DNA of 21,715 nt from CAZULF01 sp964621215 (GTDB taxonomy: Bacteria; Pseudomonadota; Gammaproteobacteria; UBA1113). How positions within the stretch are numbered: position 1 is the stretch's first letter; each line of letters opens with the position of its first letter. The notes under the pieces are model-generated. The model searched no databases, had not been told where the DNA came from, and saw only the letters and a program-made list of their open reading frames with translations. This document shows, in pieces, positions 14,970 to 21,715 of this stretch. The stretch covers positions 1-21,715 of the forward strand of contig CAZULF010000028.1 in the NCBI GenBank assembly GCA_964621215.1, given 5' to 3'. A program made the position numbers and the translations under genes.

Positions 14970-15991
14970 ACATCCATCCTATCTAACGCTTCCATCACTC
15001 GCTCAGGTTTTAATTGCTTTAAGCAATCTAAGTGTTGTAATGGACATTCGCGTTTAAAACAGGGGCTGCAGGATAAGCCTAAACGCACCACCTGCACTTG
15101 ATCCGCTAAGGGTGGTGTAAAACGTGGATCAGACGAACCATAAACCGCAACTAACGGTCTGTTTAATGCTGCCGCAATATGCATTAAGCCAGAATCATTT
15201 GATACAACGGCACTCGCTTCGGATAACAAATCAATAGCTTCACCTAATGAAGTTTTACCTGCTAAATTCACACAACGTCCCTGCGTTGCAGCTTGAATCC
15301 GTTCACAAACCGCAAAATCATTTTTAGAGCCGTATAACCACACTTGCCAGCCGTGATGTAAATACTCATTGGCTACTTCAGCATAATGCTCATCTGGCCA
15401 ACGTTTGGCGGGTCCAAATTCTGCCCCTGGACACAACGCCAGTACTTTGCGTTCAGTATCGATTAATTGATGTTTTATTCGTGCATTTTTGACATTTGCT
15501 GGTGTAACTCGAAAATAAGGTTGCGGATAGGGTTGAGTTAAGGCTGTATCAGGTTCAGAAGCTAGAGCCATGAAACGTTCGATCATGAGCGGATATTTTT
15601 GTTTATCTAAATGACGTAAATCATTTAATACTCCCCAACGCATTTCACCGCGCCAGCCCGTGCGTTTAGGGATATTTGCCCACCAGGGAATTAAAGCCGA
15701 TTTAAAAGAATTAGGTAGTACGATGGATTGATCGTAGTTGTGCTTGCGCAAAGCGATGCCAATTTGACGGCGTTTTGCCAATGCTATCTCACCATGGCCA
15801 ATAGGCAAACTTAAGGCTTCATTCACTTCTGGCATCCGCTCCAACAACGGTCGACTCCAATCGGGTGCCAAGACGTCAATAATGGCAGCCGGATTGCGTT
15901 GTTTAAGGCGCATAAATAGCGTTTGCGCCATGACCATGTCGCCCACCCAAGAAGGGCCAACGATGAGAATAGGTTCAGCTTGATTAGACAT
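14966..15991 (-). CDS. waaF: ADP-heptose:LPS heptosyltransferase II WaaF
   Basis: A 341-aa GT9 transferase that adds the second L-glycero-D-manno-heptose to Kdo2-lipid A-Hep. The sequence follows E. coli WaaF throughout: GPSWVGDMVMAQ (residues 12-23), PDWSRPLLERMPEVNEA (43-59), VLPNSFKSALIPWW (91-104), RTGWRGEMRWGVLNDLR (110-126), CPGAEFGPAKRWP (187-199) and NDSGLMHIAAAL (265-276). The C-terminal cysteine set CSPCFKRECPLQHLDCL is a family feature. Its start overlaps the preceding zinc-finger gene by one base (TAATG), indicating coupling. The stop codon lies in a family B repeat arm, and the length is near the usual 345-350. A waaC gene is not in the window. Confidence 0.96.
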   Translation of the reverse strand: MSNQAEPILIVGPSWVGDMVMAQTLFMRLKQRNPAAIIDVLAPDWSRPLLERMPEVNEALSLPIGHGEIALAKRRQIGIALRKHNYDQSIVLPNSFKSALIPWWANIPKRTGWRGEMRWGVLNDLRHLDKQKYPLMIERFMALASEPDTALTQPYPQPYFRVTPANVKNARIKHQLIDTERKVLALCPGAEFGPAKRWPDEHYAEVANEYLHHGWQVWLYGSKNDFAVCERIQAATQGRCVNLAGKTSLGEAIDLLSEASAVVSNDSGLMHIAAALNRPLVAVYGSSDPRFTPPLADQVQVVRLGLSCSPCFKRECPLQHLDCLKQLKPERVMEALDRMDV

Positions 15992-16206
15992 TAAAATTCA
16001 CCTTTACGTGCATCTGCAGACACTAATACATATTGTGCGCCACAATAGGGACAAGTTGCTTTACCGGTTTCTTCAATCGGTAAATACACTTTAGGATGGG
16101 CATCCCATAGCCGCATTTGCGGCATGGGGCACGATAAGGGCAGGTCCGCTGGAATCACCTCATAACAACGTGACTCGCTGGCTCGCTCTAATTGCTGTTC
16201 AGGCAT
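15991..16206 (-). CDS. Small CHCC zinc-finger protein (zf-CHCC / NDUFS6-like)
   Basis: A 71-aa protein with a putative zinc site formed by C26, H37, C52 and C55, in the frame LSCPMPQ, AHPKVYLPI and TCPYCGAQYVL. This matches the zf-CHCC family (HPxVYL followed by CPYCG), related to the mitochondrial complex I accessory subunit NDUFS6. The bacterial function is unknown to me. A good ribosome binding site (GAGGA, 6 bases before the ATG) supports the start at 16206. The stop overlaps the waaF start by one base. In other gammaproteobacteria similar small zinc-finger genes also neighbour waaF or ilvE (from memory), so the pairing is probably ancestral rather than functional evidence for LPS synthesis. 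Confidence 0.88.
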   Translation of the reverse strand: MPEQQLERASESRCYEVIPADLPLSCPMPQMRLWDAHPKVYLPIEETGKATCPYCGAQYVLVSADARKGEF

Positions 16207-16398
16207 ATCAATTCCTCACTCGGCATTACTCGGGAAAAGGAGCGATAATACCATAAATAGCAGACATTTGTCATGTCGAGTACAAAATTACAACACAGCT
16301 ATTCCACTCTGGGCAGGTTTATCTTTTTGTGCTAATCTTACGCCACTAAATGATGAGCAATTTGTGAATTGCCCCTACTTATAAGGAATCTTAATCGA

Positions 16399-17799
16399 AT
16401 GAAAAATACCAATTACCGTACCGAAAAAGACAGCATGGGCAGCATCGATGTACCAGCAGATGCCTATTGGGGAGCGCAAACGCAGCGTTCGTTACATCAT
16501 TTCGCCATTGGTCACGATACCATGCCAAGAGAATTGATCCGGGCTTTTGCTATTTTGAAAAAAGCCGCGGCATTGACCAATTTTGATTTAGGTAAACTCG
16601 ACAAACAAAAAACTGATTTAATTGTTCAAACTACCGATGAAATTATTTCAGGTGAGTTGGCCGATCAATTTCCTTTAAGCGTGTGGCAAACCGGTAGCGG
16701 CACCCAAACCAATATGAATGTCAATGAAGTAATTTCTAACCATGCTATTGAAATTGCAGGTGGCGTACTAGGTAGTAAAAATCCAATTCATCCCAATGAT
16801 CATGTCAACATGTCACAATCCTCCAATGATACCTACCCTACTGCAATGTATATTGCCGCAGCCTGTAGCATTCACGATGTTTTATTAAAATCAGTAAGAA
16901 CACTTCGAGATAGTTTGAACCAAAAAGCTATCGAATATAAAGACATCGTCAAAATCGGTCGTACACATTTGCAAGATGCCGTACCTTTAACATTAGGACA
17001 AGAATTTTCTGGTTATGTGGCACAATTAGACATGGATATGGCATCAATTGAATATTCGTTGAAAGACTTATATGAACTCGCCATTGGTGGCACCGCTGTC
17101 GGCACGGGTTTAAATACTCACCCTAAATTTGCTGATAAAGCCGCTGCTTATATTGCTAAGCTAACGGGTTTACCTTTTGTTTCGGCGCACAATAAGTTCG
17201 CAGCTTTAGCTGCGCATAATGCGATGGTTTTTGCCAGTGGTGCATTAAAAACTTTGGCCACCTCCTTAATGAAAATTGCTAATGATATTCGGTGGTTAGG
17301 TTCAGGCCCACGCTGTGGCTTGAATGAATTGCATTTACCTGAAAATGAACCAGGTTCATCAATTATGCCCGGCAAAGTCAATCCTACTCAATGCGAAGCC
17401 TTAACCATGGTGTGCGTGCAAGTGATGGGAAATGACACTGCTATTAGTTTTGCTGGTTCACAAGGTAATTTCGAATTAAATGTATTTAAACCTGTAATGA
17501 TTTTTAACTTGATGCACTCTATTAATTTATTAACTGATGCTTGCCATTGCTTTAATGAATATTGTATTAAGGGATTAGAAGTTAATCACGCACAAATTAA
17601 ATCCTATGTTGATAATTCACTGATGCTAGTGACTGCGTTAAATCAAGTGATTGGTTACGATAAAGCTGCTGAAATTGCAAAAAAAGCCTTTAAAGAAAAA
17701 ACCTCATTGAAAGAAGCATGCTTGGCATTGGGATATTTAATTGAAAGTGAGTTTGATAAACACGTCGATCCTAAAAAGATGATTAAGCCGGGGGAATAA
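16399..17799 (+). CDS. fumC: Class II fumarate hydratase FumC
   Basis: A 466-aa, iron-independent, homotetrameric fumarase of the TCA cycle (fumarate to L-malate) in the cytosol. Motifs are complete: SGTQTNMNVNE (residues 100-110), HPNDHVNMSQSSND (131-144), GRTHLQDAVPLTLGQE (187-202) with the catalytic H190, and the superfamily signature GSSIMPGKVNP (319-329) with S321 on the mobile loop. Length equals the family norm. I use the ATG at 16399, preceded by AAGGAA at 16383-16388, rather than the upstream in-frame TTG at 16369. The next gene converges on it, with only 8 bases between the stop codons. It appears to be a single-gene transcript; upstream of it are 192 bases shared with the divergent zinc-finger gene. 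Confidence 0.97.
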   Translation: MKNTNYRTEKDSMGSIDVPADAYWGAQTQRSLHHFAIGHDTMPRELIRAFAILKKAAALTNFDLGKLDKQKTDLIVQTTDEIISGELADQFPLSVWQTGSGTQTNMNVNEVISNHAIEIAGGVLGSKNPIHPNDHVNMSQSSNDTYPTAMYIAAACSIHDVLLKSVRTLRDSLNQKAIEYKDIVKIGRTHLQDAVPLTLGQEFSGYVAQLDMDMASIEYSLKDLYELAIGGTAVGTGLNTHPKFADKAAAYIAKLTGLPFVSAHNKFAALAAHNAMVFASGALKTLATSLMKIANDIRWLGSGPRCGLNELHLPENEPGSSIMPGKVNPTQCEALTMVCVQVMGNDTAISFAGSQGNFELNVFKPVMIFNLMHSINLLTDACHCFNEYCIKGLEVNHAQIKSYVDNSLMLVTALNQVIGYDKAAEIAKKAFKEKTSLKEACLALGYLIESEFDKHVDPKKMIKPGE

Positions 17800-17800
17800 A

Positions 17801-17813
17801 TTCCAGGCTACAC
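17801..17813. repeat. Family B single-arm remnant
   Basis: The string ttccaggctacac equals the right arm of the hairpin at 14935-14969 plus its next bases. A matching left arm is not visible: the fumC end is ggggaataaa. The cta at 17808-17810 is the TAG stop of the AnkH-like gene on the minus strand. Confidence 0.6.
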
Positions 17814-19208
17814 ATAAAATCCCGCTGCTTCGATTAACTGTATCAAGTTGATTCCCTGCGGAGTTTTCTTGTTGAGATAAAACTTTTCTTTGTAACTTTG
17901 CAAAATATATAGATATTCTGGCTCCGTTAAATAAGGCAAAATCCGTTGTGCCAATCGAACATCACTTAGTTTGTTAGCGCTGAGTTTTTGAAATAAAACC
18001 GCAGCCAATTCCATTAATTTGGCTGCTTTGCGTTCGGGTGAAATACCATCTAGACTTTGCAACATTTCACTCATAGCGGTAGATTTATCCCAAGCTAGCC
18101 ATTGTCGATAAAACGATAACGCATTTTGTTTACATTGAATAATCGCATCAGGCGTATGTGCTCGTTGTTCAGCCATAAATAAAATAAATAACATCACAGG
18201 GAGCGCGGCTTCGGTGTTCGCCCACGAACAATTCCCGGTAATTTGTGTGGGGATGGGTAATTGCGTTAAAGCAACCAAACCTAAAAATTGCGGAACTTCC
18301 TCAGTAATCGTTTGTTTGTTTTGTTTGGTGTACATCAATTGCTTGATAAATTCTGGCGTAAAGGCCTGCGGTTTTCTCATGCGGTATAACACTACACTAC
18401 CATGTTCCTTACCCCATTCTCCACGATCACATTTCACTAAAATATCCGCATAATTTACTAGAGTAATTGCATGGCCTTCATATCCCACCGGAATGAGTAA
18501 CAATTTATTCAGTAGCAATTGATCGATTCGACTCTGAAATAAACGATAATCCAAGGTGAAATGTTGATAACGAATTAATTCTGATGCCGTCTCAAAAGCT
18601 TGAATAATTTTATCTAAATAAGGAAAATAAGCTCGCAAGTGACGCGCAGCAAAACTGGATTTAAATCGCGTTAATGAATTCTGCACAATACCTAATGTAA
18701 ATTCAAGAAAAAAACCTTCCATATCCAATTGCATAAAATGTTTTTCATGACTAACAATATCAACTGGGCCGATCAATTCATATCGATGGGCTAATAATTT
18801 AGCTTGAATAAAATCTTGTGCCACATTTAAATCGGCACCGTATTTATAGAGTAAGGCTTTCAGTTCATTTTGATTCCGTAAAACTGGCAAAACGAGTACA
18901 GGTTGACTACTGCGTGAATGAGCGTTTGGATCGGCACCATTTTTCAATAACAATTCGCATAACGGTATATCCCCTACTTCTACCGCCCAATGCAACGCGG
19001 TATGTCCAGTTAAACCAGAAAACTTCGTATCAGCACCGTGTTCTAATAGTAAATTGACGATATCCACTTTGCGAAACATTACCGCCTCAATCAGCGGAGT
19101 AAACCCATATTCATCATAATCATTGATGTCTTCTCCCGCGTCTATCCATGGACGTACATCATCGATGTTTCCGTGAATAATCGCTTTGGCAATCGTTGGA
19201 TAATTCAT
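17808..19208 (-). CDS. ankH: Ankyrin-repeat protein with cysteine protease-like region, resembling Legionella effector AnkH/LegA3
   Basis: A 466-aa protein without signal peptide or membrane segments. Residues about 1-130 form ankyrin repeats, two of them canonical: YGFTPLIEAVMFRKVDIVNL (34-53) ending LLEHGAD, and TGHTALHWAVEVGDIPLCEL (67-86) ending LLKNGADPN. They are flanked by partial repeats. The rest is mixed alpha/beta and contains VGYEGHAITLVNYAD (241-255, H246), D261 and QITGNCSWANTEAA (322-335, Q322, C327). This looks like a papain-type oxyanion Gln/Cys pair, but with His before Cys. The overall organisation and N-terminus (MNYPTIAKAII) resemble L. pneumophila AnkH/LegA3. I recall that protein as a Dot/Icm effector combining ankyrin repeats with a cysteine protease-like fold and binding host LARP7. 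Secretion and activity here are inferred. It follows the 139-aa gene by 12 bases, and its AAGG ribosome binding site overlaps that gene's stop. Confidence 0.7.
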   Translation of the reverse strand: MNYPTIAKAIIHGNIDDVRPWIDAGEDINDYDEYGFTPLIEAVMFRKVDIVNLLLEHGADTKFSGLTGHTALHWAVEVGDIPLCELLLKNGADPNAHSRSSQPVLVLPVLRNQNELKALLYKYGADLNVAQDFIQAKLLAHRYELIGPVDIVSHEKHFMQLDMEGFFLEFTLGIVQNSLTRFKSSFAARHLRAYFPYLDKIIQAFETASELIRYQHFTLDYRLFQSRIDQLLLNKLLLIPVGYEGHAITLVNYADILVKCDRGEWGKEHGSVVLYRMRKPQAFTPEFIKQLMYTKQNKQTITEEVPQFLGLVALTQLPIPTQITGNCSWANTEAALPVMLFILFMAEQRAHTPDAIIQCKQNALSFYRQWLAWDKSTAMSEMLQSLDGISPERKAAKLMELAAVLFQKLSANKLSDVRLAQRILPYLTEPEYLYILQSYKEKFYLNKKTPQGINLIQLIEAAGFYV

Positions 19209-19220
19209 AGCTTAGCGCCT

Positions 19221-19640
19221 TTAGTAAGGTCGCGGTGTGGGTGTGGTTGCATTCACTAATCCCAGTTGTTTTTGTAGCTTCAATTTTTTATGGTATTCCA
19301 GGGCGGCTTTCACTTCCGCATCTTCACTCTCCCCCGGAAGCGGCGTTTCTTCGCGATTATCAATACCAGAAAAATAGGCTTTGCTGGCGAGCGGATGATT
19401 ATCATCACCAAATTCGCTAGTTTGAGCATTATCGCGTTGACTGTGGGGTTTATATTCTCGCGCAGGATCTACCCGTCCTTTGTGTTTGGAACGGATGTCT
19501 TGAAATATGTCAAAATATTCCCCTTCGGGCAGCAGCGAACTGGCGCCCGTCGTACCGCCTGATTCATCTTCCTCTTCCGCTTCGGTCAGCAGCACATTGC
19601 GTTGCTGTAATTGCCTGCTGGACAGTTTCTTATCACTCAT
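19221..19640 (-). CDS. Unknown 139-aa polar protein co-transcribed with the AnkH-like gene
   Basis: I do not recognise this protein. It is hydrophilic and probably largely disordered, with an acidic N-terminal patch (LTEAEEEDESGG), a central DPAREYKPHSQRDNAQ stretch, one likely helix near the C-terminus (DAEVKAALEYHKKLKLQKQL) and a Pro/Thr-rich end (TTPTPRPY). It has no signal peptide or membrane span. The frame stays open upstream through the family C inverted repeat to 19742. I choose the ATG at 19640 because the extra 34 residues would be translated repeat DNA, and AGGG lies about 8 bases before this ATG. It is 12 bases from the AnkH-like gene, so the two probably share a transcript. A role as partner or cargo is speculation. 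Confidence 0.65.
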   Translation of the reverse strand: MSDKKLSSRQLQQRNVLLTEAEEEDESGGTTGASSLLPEGEYFDIFQDIRSKHKGRVDPAREYKPHSQRDNAQTSEFGDDNHPLASKAYFSGIDNREETPLPGESEDAEVKAALEYHKKLKLQKQLGLVNATTPTPRPY

Positions 19641-19672
19641 TGCGTTTGCCCTGCCTGTTAAGAGCCCTCTCC

Positions 19673-19746
19673 CCCATTGTCGTGCCAGCGCAGGCTGGCA
19701 TCCATTTTCGGGAGTGGATGCCAGCCTGCGCTGGCACGACAATGGG
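19673..19746. repeat. Family C perfect inverted repeat (32-bp arms)
   Basis: Bases 19673-19704 (beginning cccattgtcgtgccagcgca) are the exact reverse complement of 19715-19746, with a 10-base loop ttttcgggag. It is GC-rich against an AT-rich background and unrelated in sequence to families A and B. It lies between the pteridine reductase stop (19788) and the 139-aa gene start (19640), and could end the former's transcript. Confidence 0.95.
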
Positions 19747-19787
19747 TGTGGATAGTTACACTCTTCTAATTATAGCCCTAATCCCGA

Positions 19788-20519
19788 TCACTTTAACCCC
19801 CGACCACCATCAACGGCTAAAATCTGCCCGGTGACATAGTTGGCCTGGGATAAATAATATACAGCATGAGCAATATCTTCCGGACACCCCTGCCGATGTA
19901 AAGGAATTTTATCAATAATATCATGCTGTTGCTGGGCAGTCAGCGCATTGGACTGCTCTGGCCAAGCCACATTCCCCGGTGATACTGCATTAACTCTTAC
20001 ATAGGGTGCAAATTCTTTAGCTAAAACCTTCGTTGCCATCACCAAAGCGGCTTTGGCAATACAATATACCGAATAATCACGTAAAGGTCGTTCCGCATGC
20101 GTATCAGCAATATTAATGATGGTTCCCGCATGATTTTTCAAGTGGGGGAAAGCTGATTGAGCGAGAAAAAATGCGCCTTTTACATTACTGCTTTGCAAAT
20201 CATCCCACATAGCTTCCGTGACTTGCCCCGCCGGCGTATGATAAAAACCAGATGCATTATTAACCAATACATCCAACCGCCCCCAGGTATTAACGACCTG
20301 TTCAATCCATTGCGGTAATCGTTCAATAGTATGCAAATCACCTTGCAATGTGATGGCTGAACTTGGACGAAGATGATTTAGCGTTTTGCATAGGCCGATA
20401 GCGGCTTCAGAGGATTCGCGATAATGAATCACCACATTAAAACCTTCGGAATGTAGATGGCTAGCGATGGCAGCCCCTACTCGCCTGGCTGCGCCGGTAA
20501 TTAAAGCCACTGGGTACAT
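19788..20519 (-). CDS. folM: Pteridine reductase / dihydromonapterin reductase, FolM-type SDR
   Basis: A 243-aa NADPH-dependent short-chain dehydrogenase that reduces dihydropterins and can supply tetrahydrofolate or tetrahydromonapterin. The cofactor motif is TGAARRVG (residues 8-15), the TGxxxRxG form of PTR1/FolM instead of the usual TGxxxGxG. NNASGFY (87-93) follows. The active site reads D139 (NIADTHAE), Y152 and K156 (DYSVYCIAK), with the D-to-Y spacing of 13 and Y-to-K spacing of 4 as in Leishmania PTR1 (D181, Y194, K198). A good ribosome binding site (AAAGGA) precedes the ATG. It diverges from the MidA-like methyltransferase with 58 bases between. From memory, folM, midA-like and folK genes are often neighbours in gammaproteobacteria, so folK may lie just outside the window. 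Confidence 0.9.
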   Translation of the reverse strand: MYPVALITGAARRVGAAIASHLHSEGFNVVIHYRESSEAAIGLCKTLNHLRPSSAITLQGDLHTIERLPQWIEQVVNTWGRLDVLVNNASGFYHTPAGQVTEAMWDDLQSSNVKGAFFLAQSAFPHLKNHAGTIINIADTHAERPLRDYSVYCIAKAALVMATKVLAKEFAPYVRVNAVSPGNVAWPEQSNALTAQQQHDIIDKIPLHRQGCPEDIAHAVYYLSQANYVTGQILAVDGGRGLK

Positions 20520-20542
20520 AGGTCGATCCTTTCAAAATATGA

Positions 20543-20548
20543 TATATT
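20543..20548 (+). promoter_or_regulatory. Possible -10 element of the MidA-like gene
   Basis: TATATT lies 30 bases before the ATG in the AT-rich 58-base divergent gap. The -35 region (around 20520-20525) matches poorly. The same AT-rich block probably serves the folM promoter on the other strand. Confidence 0.25.
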
Positions 20549-20577
20549 AGTCATTCTAACTTTTAAAGAATCATACA

Positions 20578-21672
20578 ATGACATTACCACAACCAAACCC
20601 AGCTATGCTGAAAATCAGCAAGACACTTTCTCGGCTGATACAACAACGGATTTTGCAACAAGGCAAAATCAGCTTTGCTGAATTTATGCAAATGGCATTG
20701 TATTATCCTGGGCTTGGCTATTATAGCGCAGGCGCAGTAAAATTAGGAAATTCCGGTGATTTTATCACAGCCCCAGAAATTTCCCCGCTTTTTTCTTATG
20801 TGTTAGCGAATCAAGTCTCAGGTATTTTATCGGAATTAACCAATGGCAACGTTTTGGAGTTTGGTGCCGGAACAGGTTGCATGGCTGCCATCATATTGCA
20901 GCAATTAGCTAACTATGGTCAATTACCTCAACACTATTATATTTTAGATGTTAGTGCTGATTTACGCGAACGGCAATATCAAACGCTCGCCACTATGTGT
21001 CCAGAATTATTAGATCGCATAGTTTGGTTATCAGACTTACCAGCTCATTTTTGCGGTGTGGTGTTAGCCAATGAAGTACTCGATGCGATGCCAGTTAATG
21101 TTTTTCTATGGCAACATCAAAAACTATTTGAACGGTTTGTAACTTATGAAAAGGATACATTTTGTTGGATAGATGCACCATCAGAAACACCTGCTCTGCA
21201 AGCCATTCTAGAAGAATATTTACCTTCGTTGTCTAGTCCTTATATTTCTGAGGTCAATCTTTATCTTGAAGCTTGGTTACAGCGATTGAATCAAAGTGTG
21301 CAGCAAGGGGTGGTTTTGTTGATTGACTATGGTTTTCCTGCACACGAGTATTATCATCCCCAACGTCAGATGGGGACTTTGATGTGTCATTATCAACATC
21401 AAGCTCATCCCAATCCTTTTTTATGGCCTGGCTTGCAAGATATTACTGCGCATGTGGATTTTACTGCCGTAGCAAAAGCAGCTATTGCAGCTGAATTTGA
21501 TATAGTCGGTTATACTAACCAAGCTAGTTTTTTAATGGCCAATGATATTTTATCATTTGTGCCCAATGAAGATATAGCAACACAGTATCAACATGGACAA
21601 GATGTGAAGCGCTTAATCCATCCGTCGGAGATGGGTGAGTTATTTAAAGTGATGGCGCTGGGAAAACCATAG
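20578..21672 (+). CDS. MidA/NDUFAF7-family SAM-dependent methyltransferase, 3' end replaced by an inverted duplication
   Basis: A 364-aa class I methyltransferase of the DUF185/Methyltransf_28 family. Its mitochondrial member NDUFAF7 methylates an arginine of complex I subunit NDUFS2; bacterial targets are unclear. Family marks are SFAEFMQMALYYPGLGYYS (residues 32-50), GDFITAPEISPLF (60-72), the SAM loop LEFGAGTG (93-100), LANEVLDAMPVNVF (163-176), LIDYGFPAHEYYHPQR and DITAHVDFTAVA. The N-terminus is complete. The C-terminus ends abruptly after EMGELFKVMALGKP, where relatives continue roughly 20-30 residues. The last four codons, including the TAG stop, lie in a 55-base block that is the exact reverse complement of this gene's own bases 21284-21338. 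The true 3' end is therefore most likely missing and the stop accidental. The gene diverges from folM. Confidence 0.88.
   Translation: MTLPQPNPAMLKISKTLSRLIQQRILQQGKISFAEFMQMALYYPGLGYYSAGAVKLGNSGDFITAPEISPLFSYVLANQVSGILSELTNGNVLEFGAGTGCMAAIILQQLANYGQLPQHYYILDVSADLRERQYQTLATMCPELLDRIVWLSDLPAHFCGVVLANEVLDAMPVNVFLWQHQKLFERFVTYEKDTFCWIDAPSETPALQAILEEYLPSLSSPYISEVNLYLEAWLQRLNQSVQQGVVLLIDYGFPAHEYYHPQRQMGTLMCHYQHQAHPNPFLWPGLQDITAHVDFTAVAKAAIAAEFDIVGYTNQASFLMANDILSFVPNEDIATQYQHGQDVKRLIHPSEMGELFKVMALGKP
21284..21338 (+). repeat. Internal arm of a 55-bp inverted duplication
   Basis: This stretch inside the MidA-like gene (beginning gattgaatcaaagtgtgcag) is repeated exactly and in inverted orientation at 21661-21715, the last bases of the window. 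Confidence 0.97.
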
Positions 21673-21715
21673 TCAATCAACAAAACCACCCCTTGCTGCA
21701 CACTTTGATTCAATC
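21661..21715 (-). repeat. Terminal arm of a 55-bp inverted duplication reaching the window end
   Basis: All 55 bases are the reverse complement of 21284-21338, without mismatch up to the last base, so the duplication may continue past the window. The match stops at 21660/21339. The junction is a short inverted microhomology around ggaaaacc. This is the signature of a template switch or fold-back, real or arising in amplification or assembly. Confidence 0.97.

Noticed and set aside
16207..16398. Promoter for fumC (TAATCT near 16333)
   Set aside because: No acceptable -35 at the right spacing and only a poor -10 match, so not listed as a feature.
19641..19742. N-terminal extension of the 139-aa protein
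   Set aside because: The added residues translate the family C inverted repeat, and a better-placed start with a ribosome binding site exists at 19640.

Overview
The window is a compactly coded, AT-rich stretch of a gammaproteobacterial genome. Its content points to a host-associated or intracellular member of the Legionellales (Coxiella/Legionella-like). It has an AnkH/LegA3-like ankyrin protein, a putative CE-clan cysteine protease with a membrane anchor, a POT transporter lacking ExxER, and three families of short palindromic repeats. That placement is inferred from gene families, not from a marker gene. I see no rRNA, tRNA or CRISPR array, and no gene-free stretch longer than about 300 bases. 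Both ends look like contig borders: base 1 falls inside a dispersed repeat, and the last 55 bases are an exact reverse complement of bases 21284-21338.

Layout: (1) 1-3520: an RpfE/COG4255-like conserved protein (-), a divergent POT-family transporter (+) and a secreted outer-membrane beta-barrel protein (+). (2) 3498-6891: a 549-aa putative CE-clan protease effector (-), aroB (-) and a small helical protein of unknown function (+). (3) 7091-15991: an LPS inner-core block. A four-gene minus-strand operon (InaA-type kinase, tandem kinase-like protein, NodU/WapO-type carbamoyltransferase, amino-acid permease) diverges from a single-chain WaaG-WaaP fusion. WaaF converges on the fusion, with a small CHCC zinc-finger gene translationally coupled to it. 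Apart from the fusion and inversion, the gene set resembles the Pseudomonas aeruginosa core cluster that phosphorylates and carbamoylates inner-core heptose. (4) 16399-21672: fumC, a minus-strand pair (unknown 139-aa protein plus the AnkH-like protein), a pteridine reductase (FolM type), and a divergent MidA-family methyltransferase whose 3' end is replaced by the terminal inverted duplication.

How the parts fit: WaaF adds heptose, WaaG adds the first hexose and WaaP phosphorylates heptose. The kinase-like proteins and carbamoyltransferase would further decorate the core, giving a phosphate- and carbamate-rich inner core. The CE-clan candidate and the AnkH-like protein are the best candidates for proteins acting in a host cell. 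The repeats occupy most intergenic gaps, and family B hairpin arms supply the stop codons of three genes.
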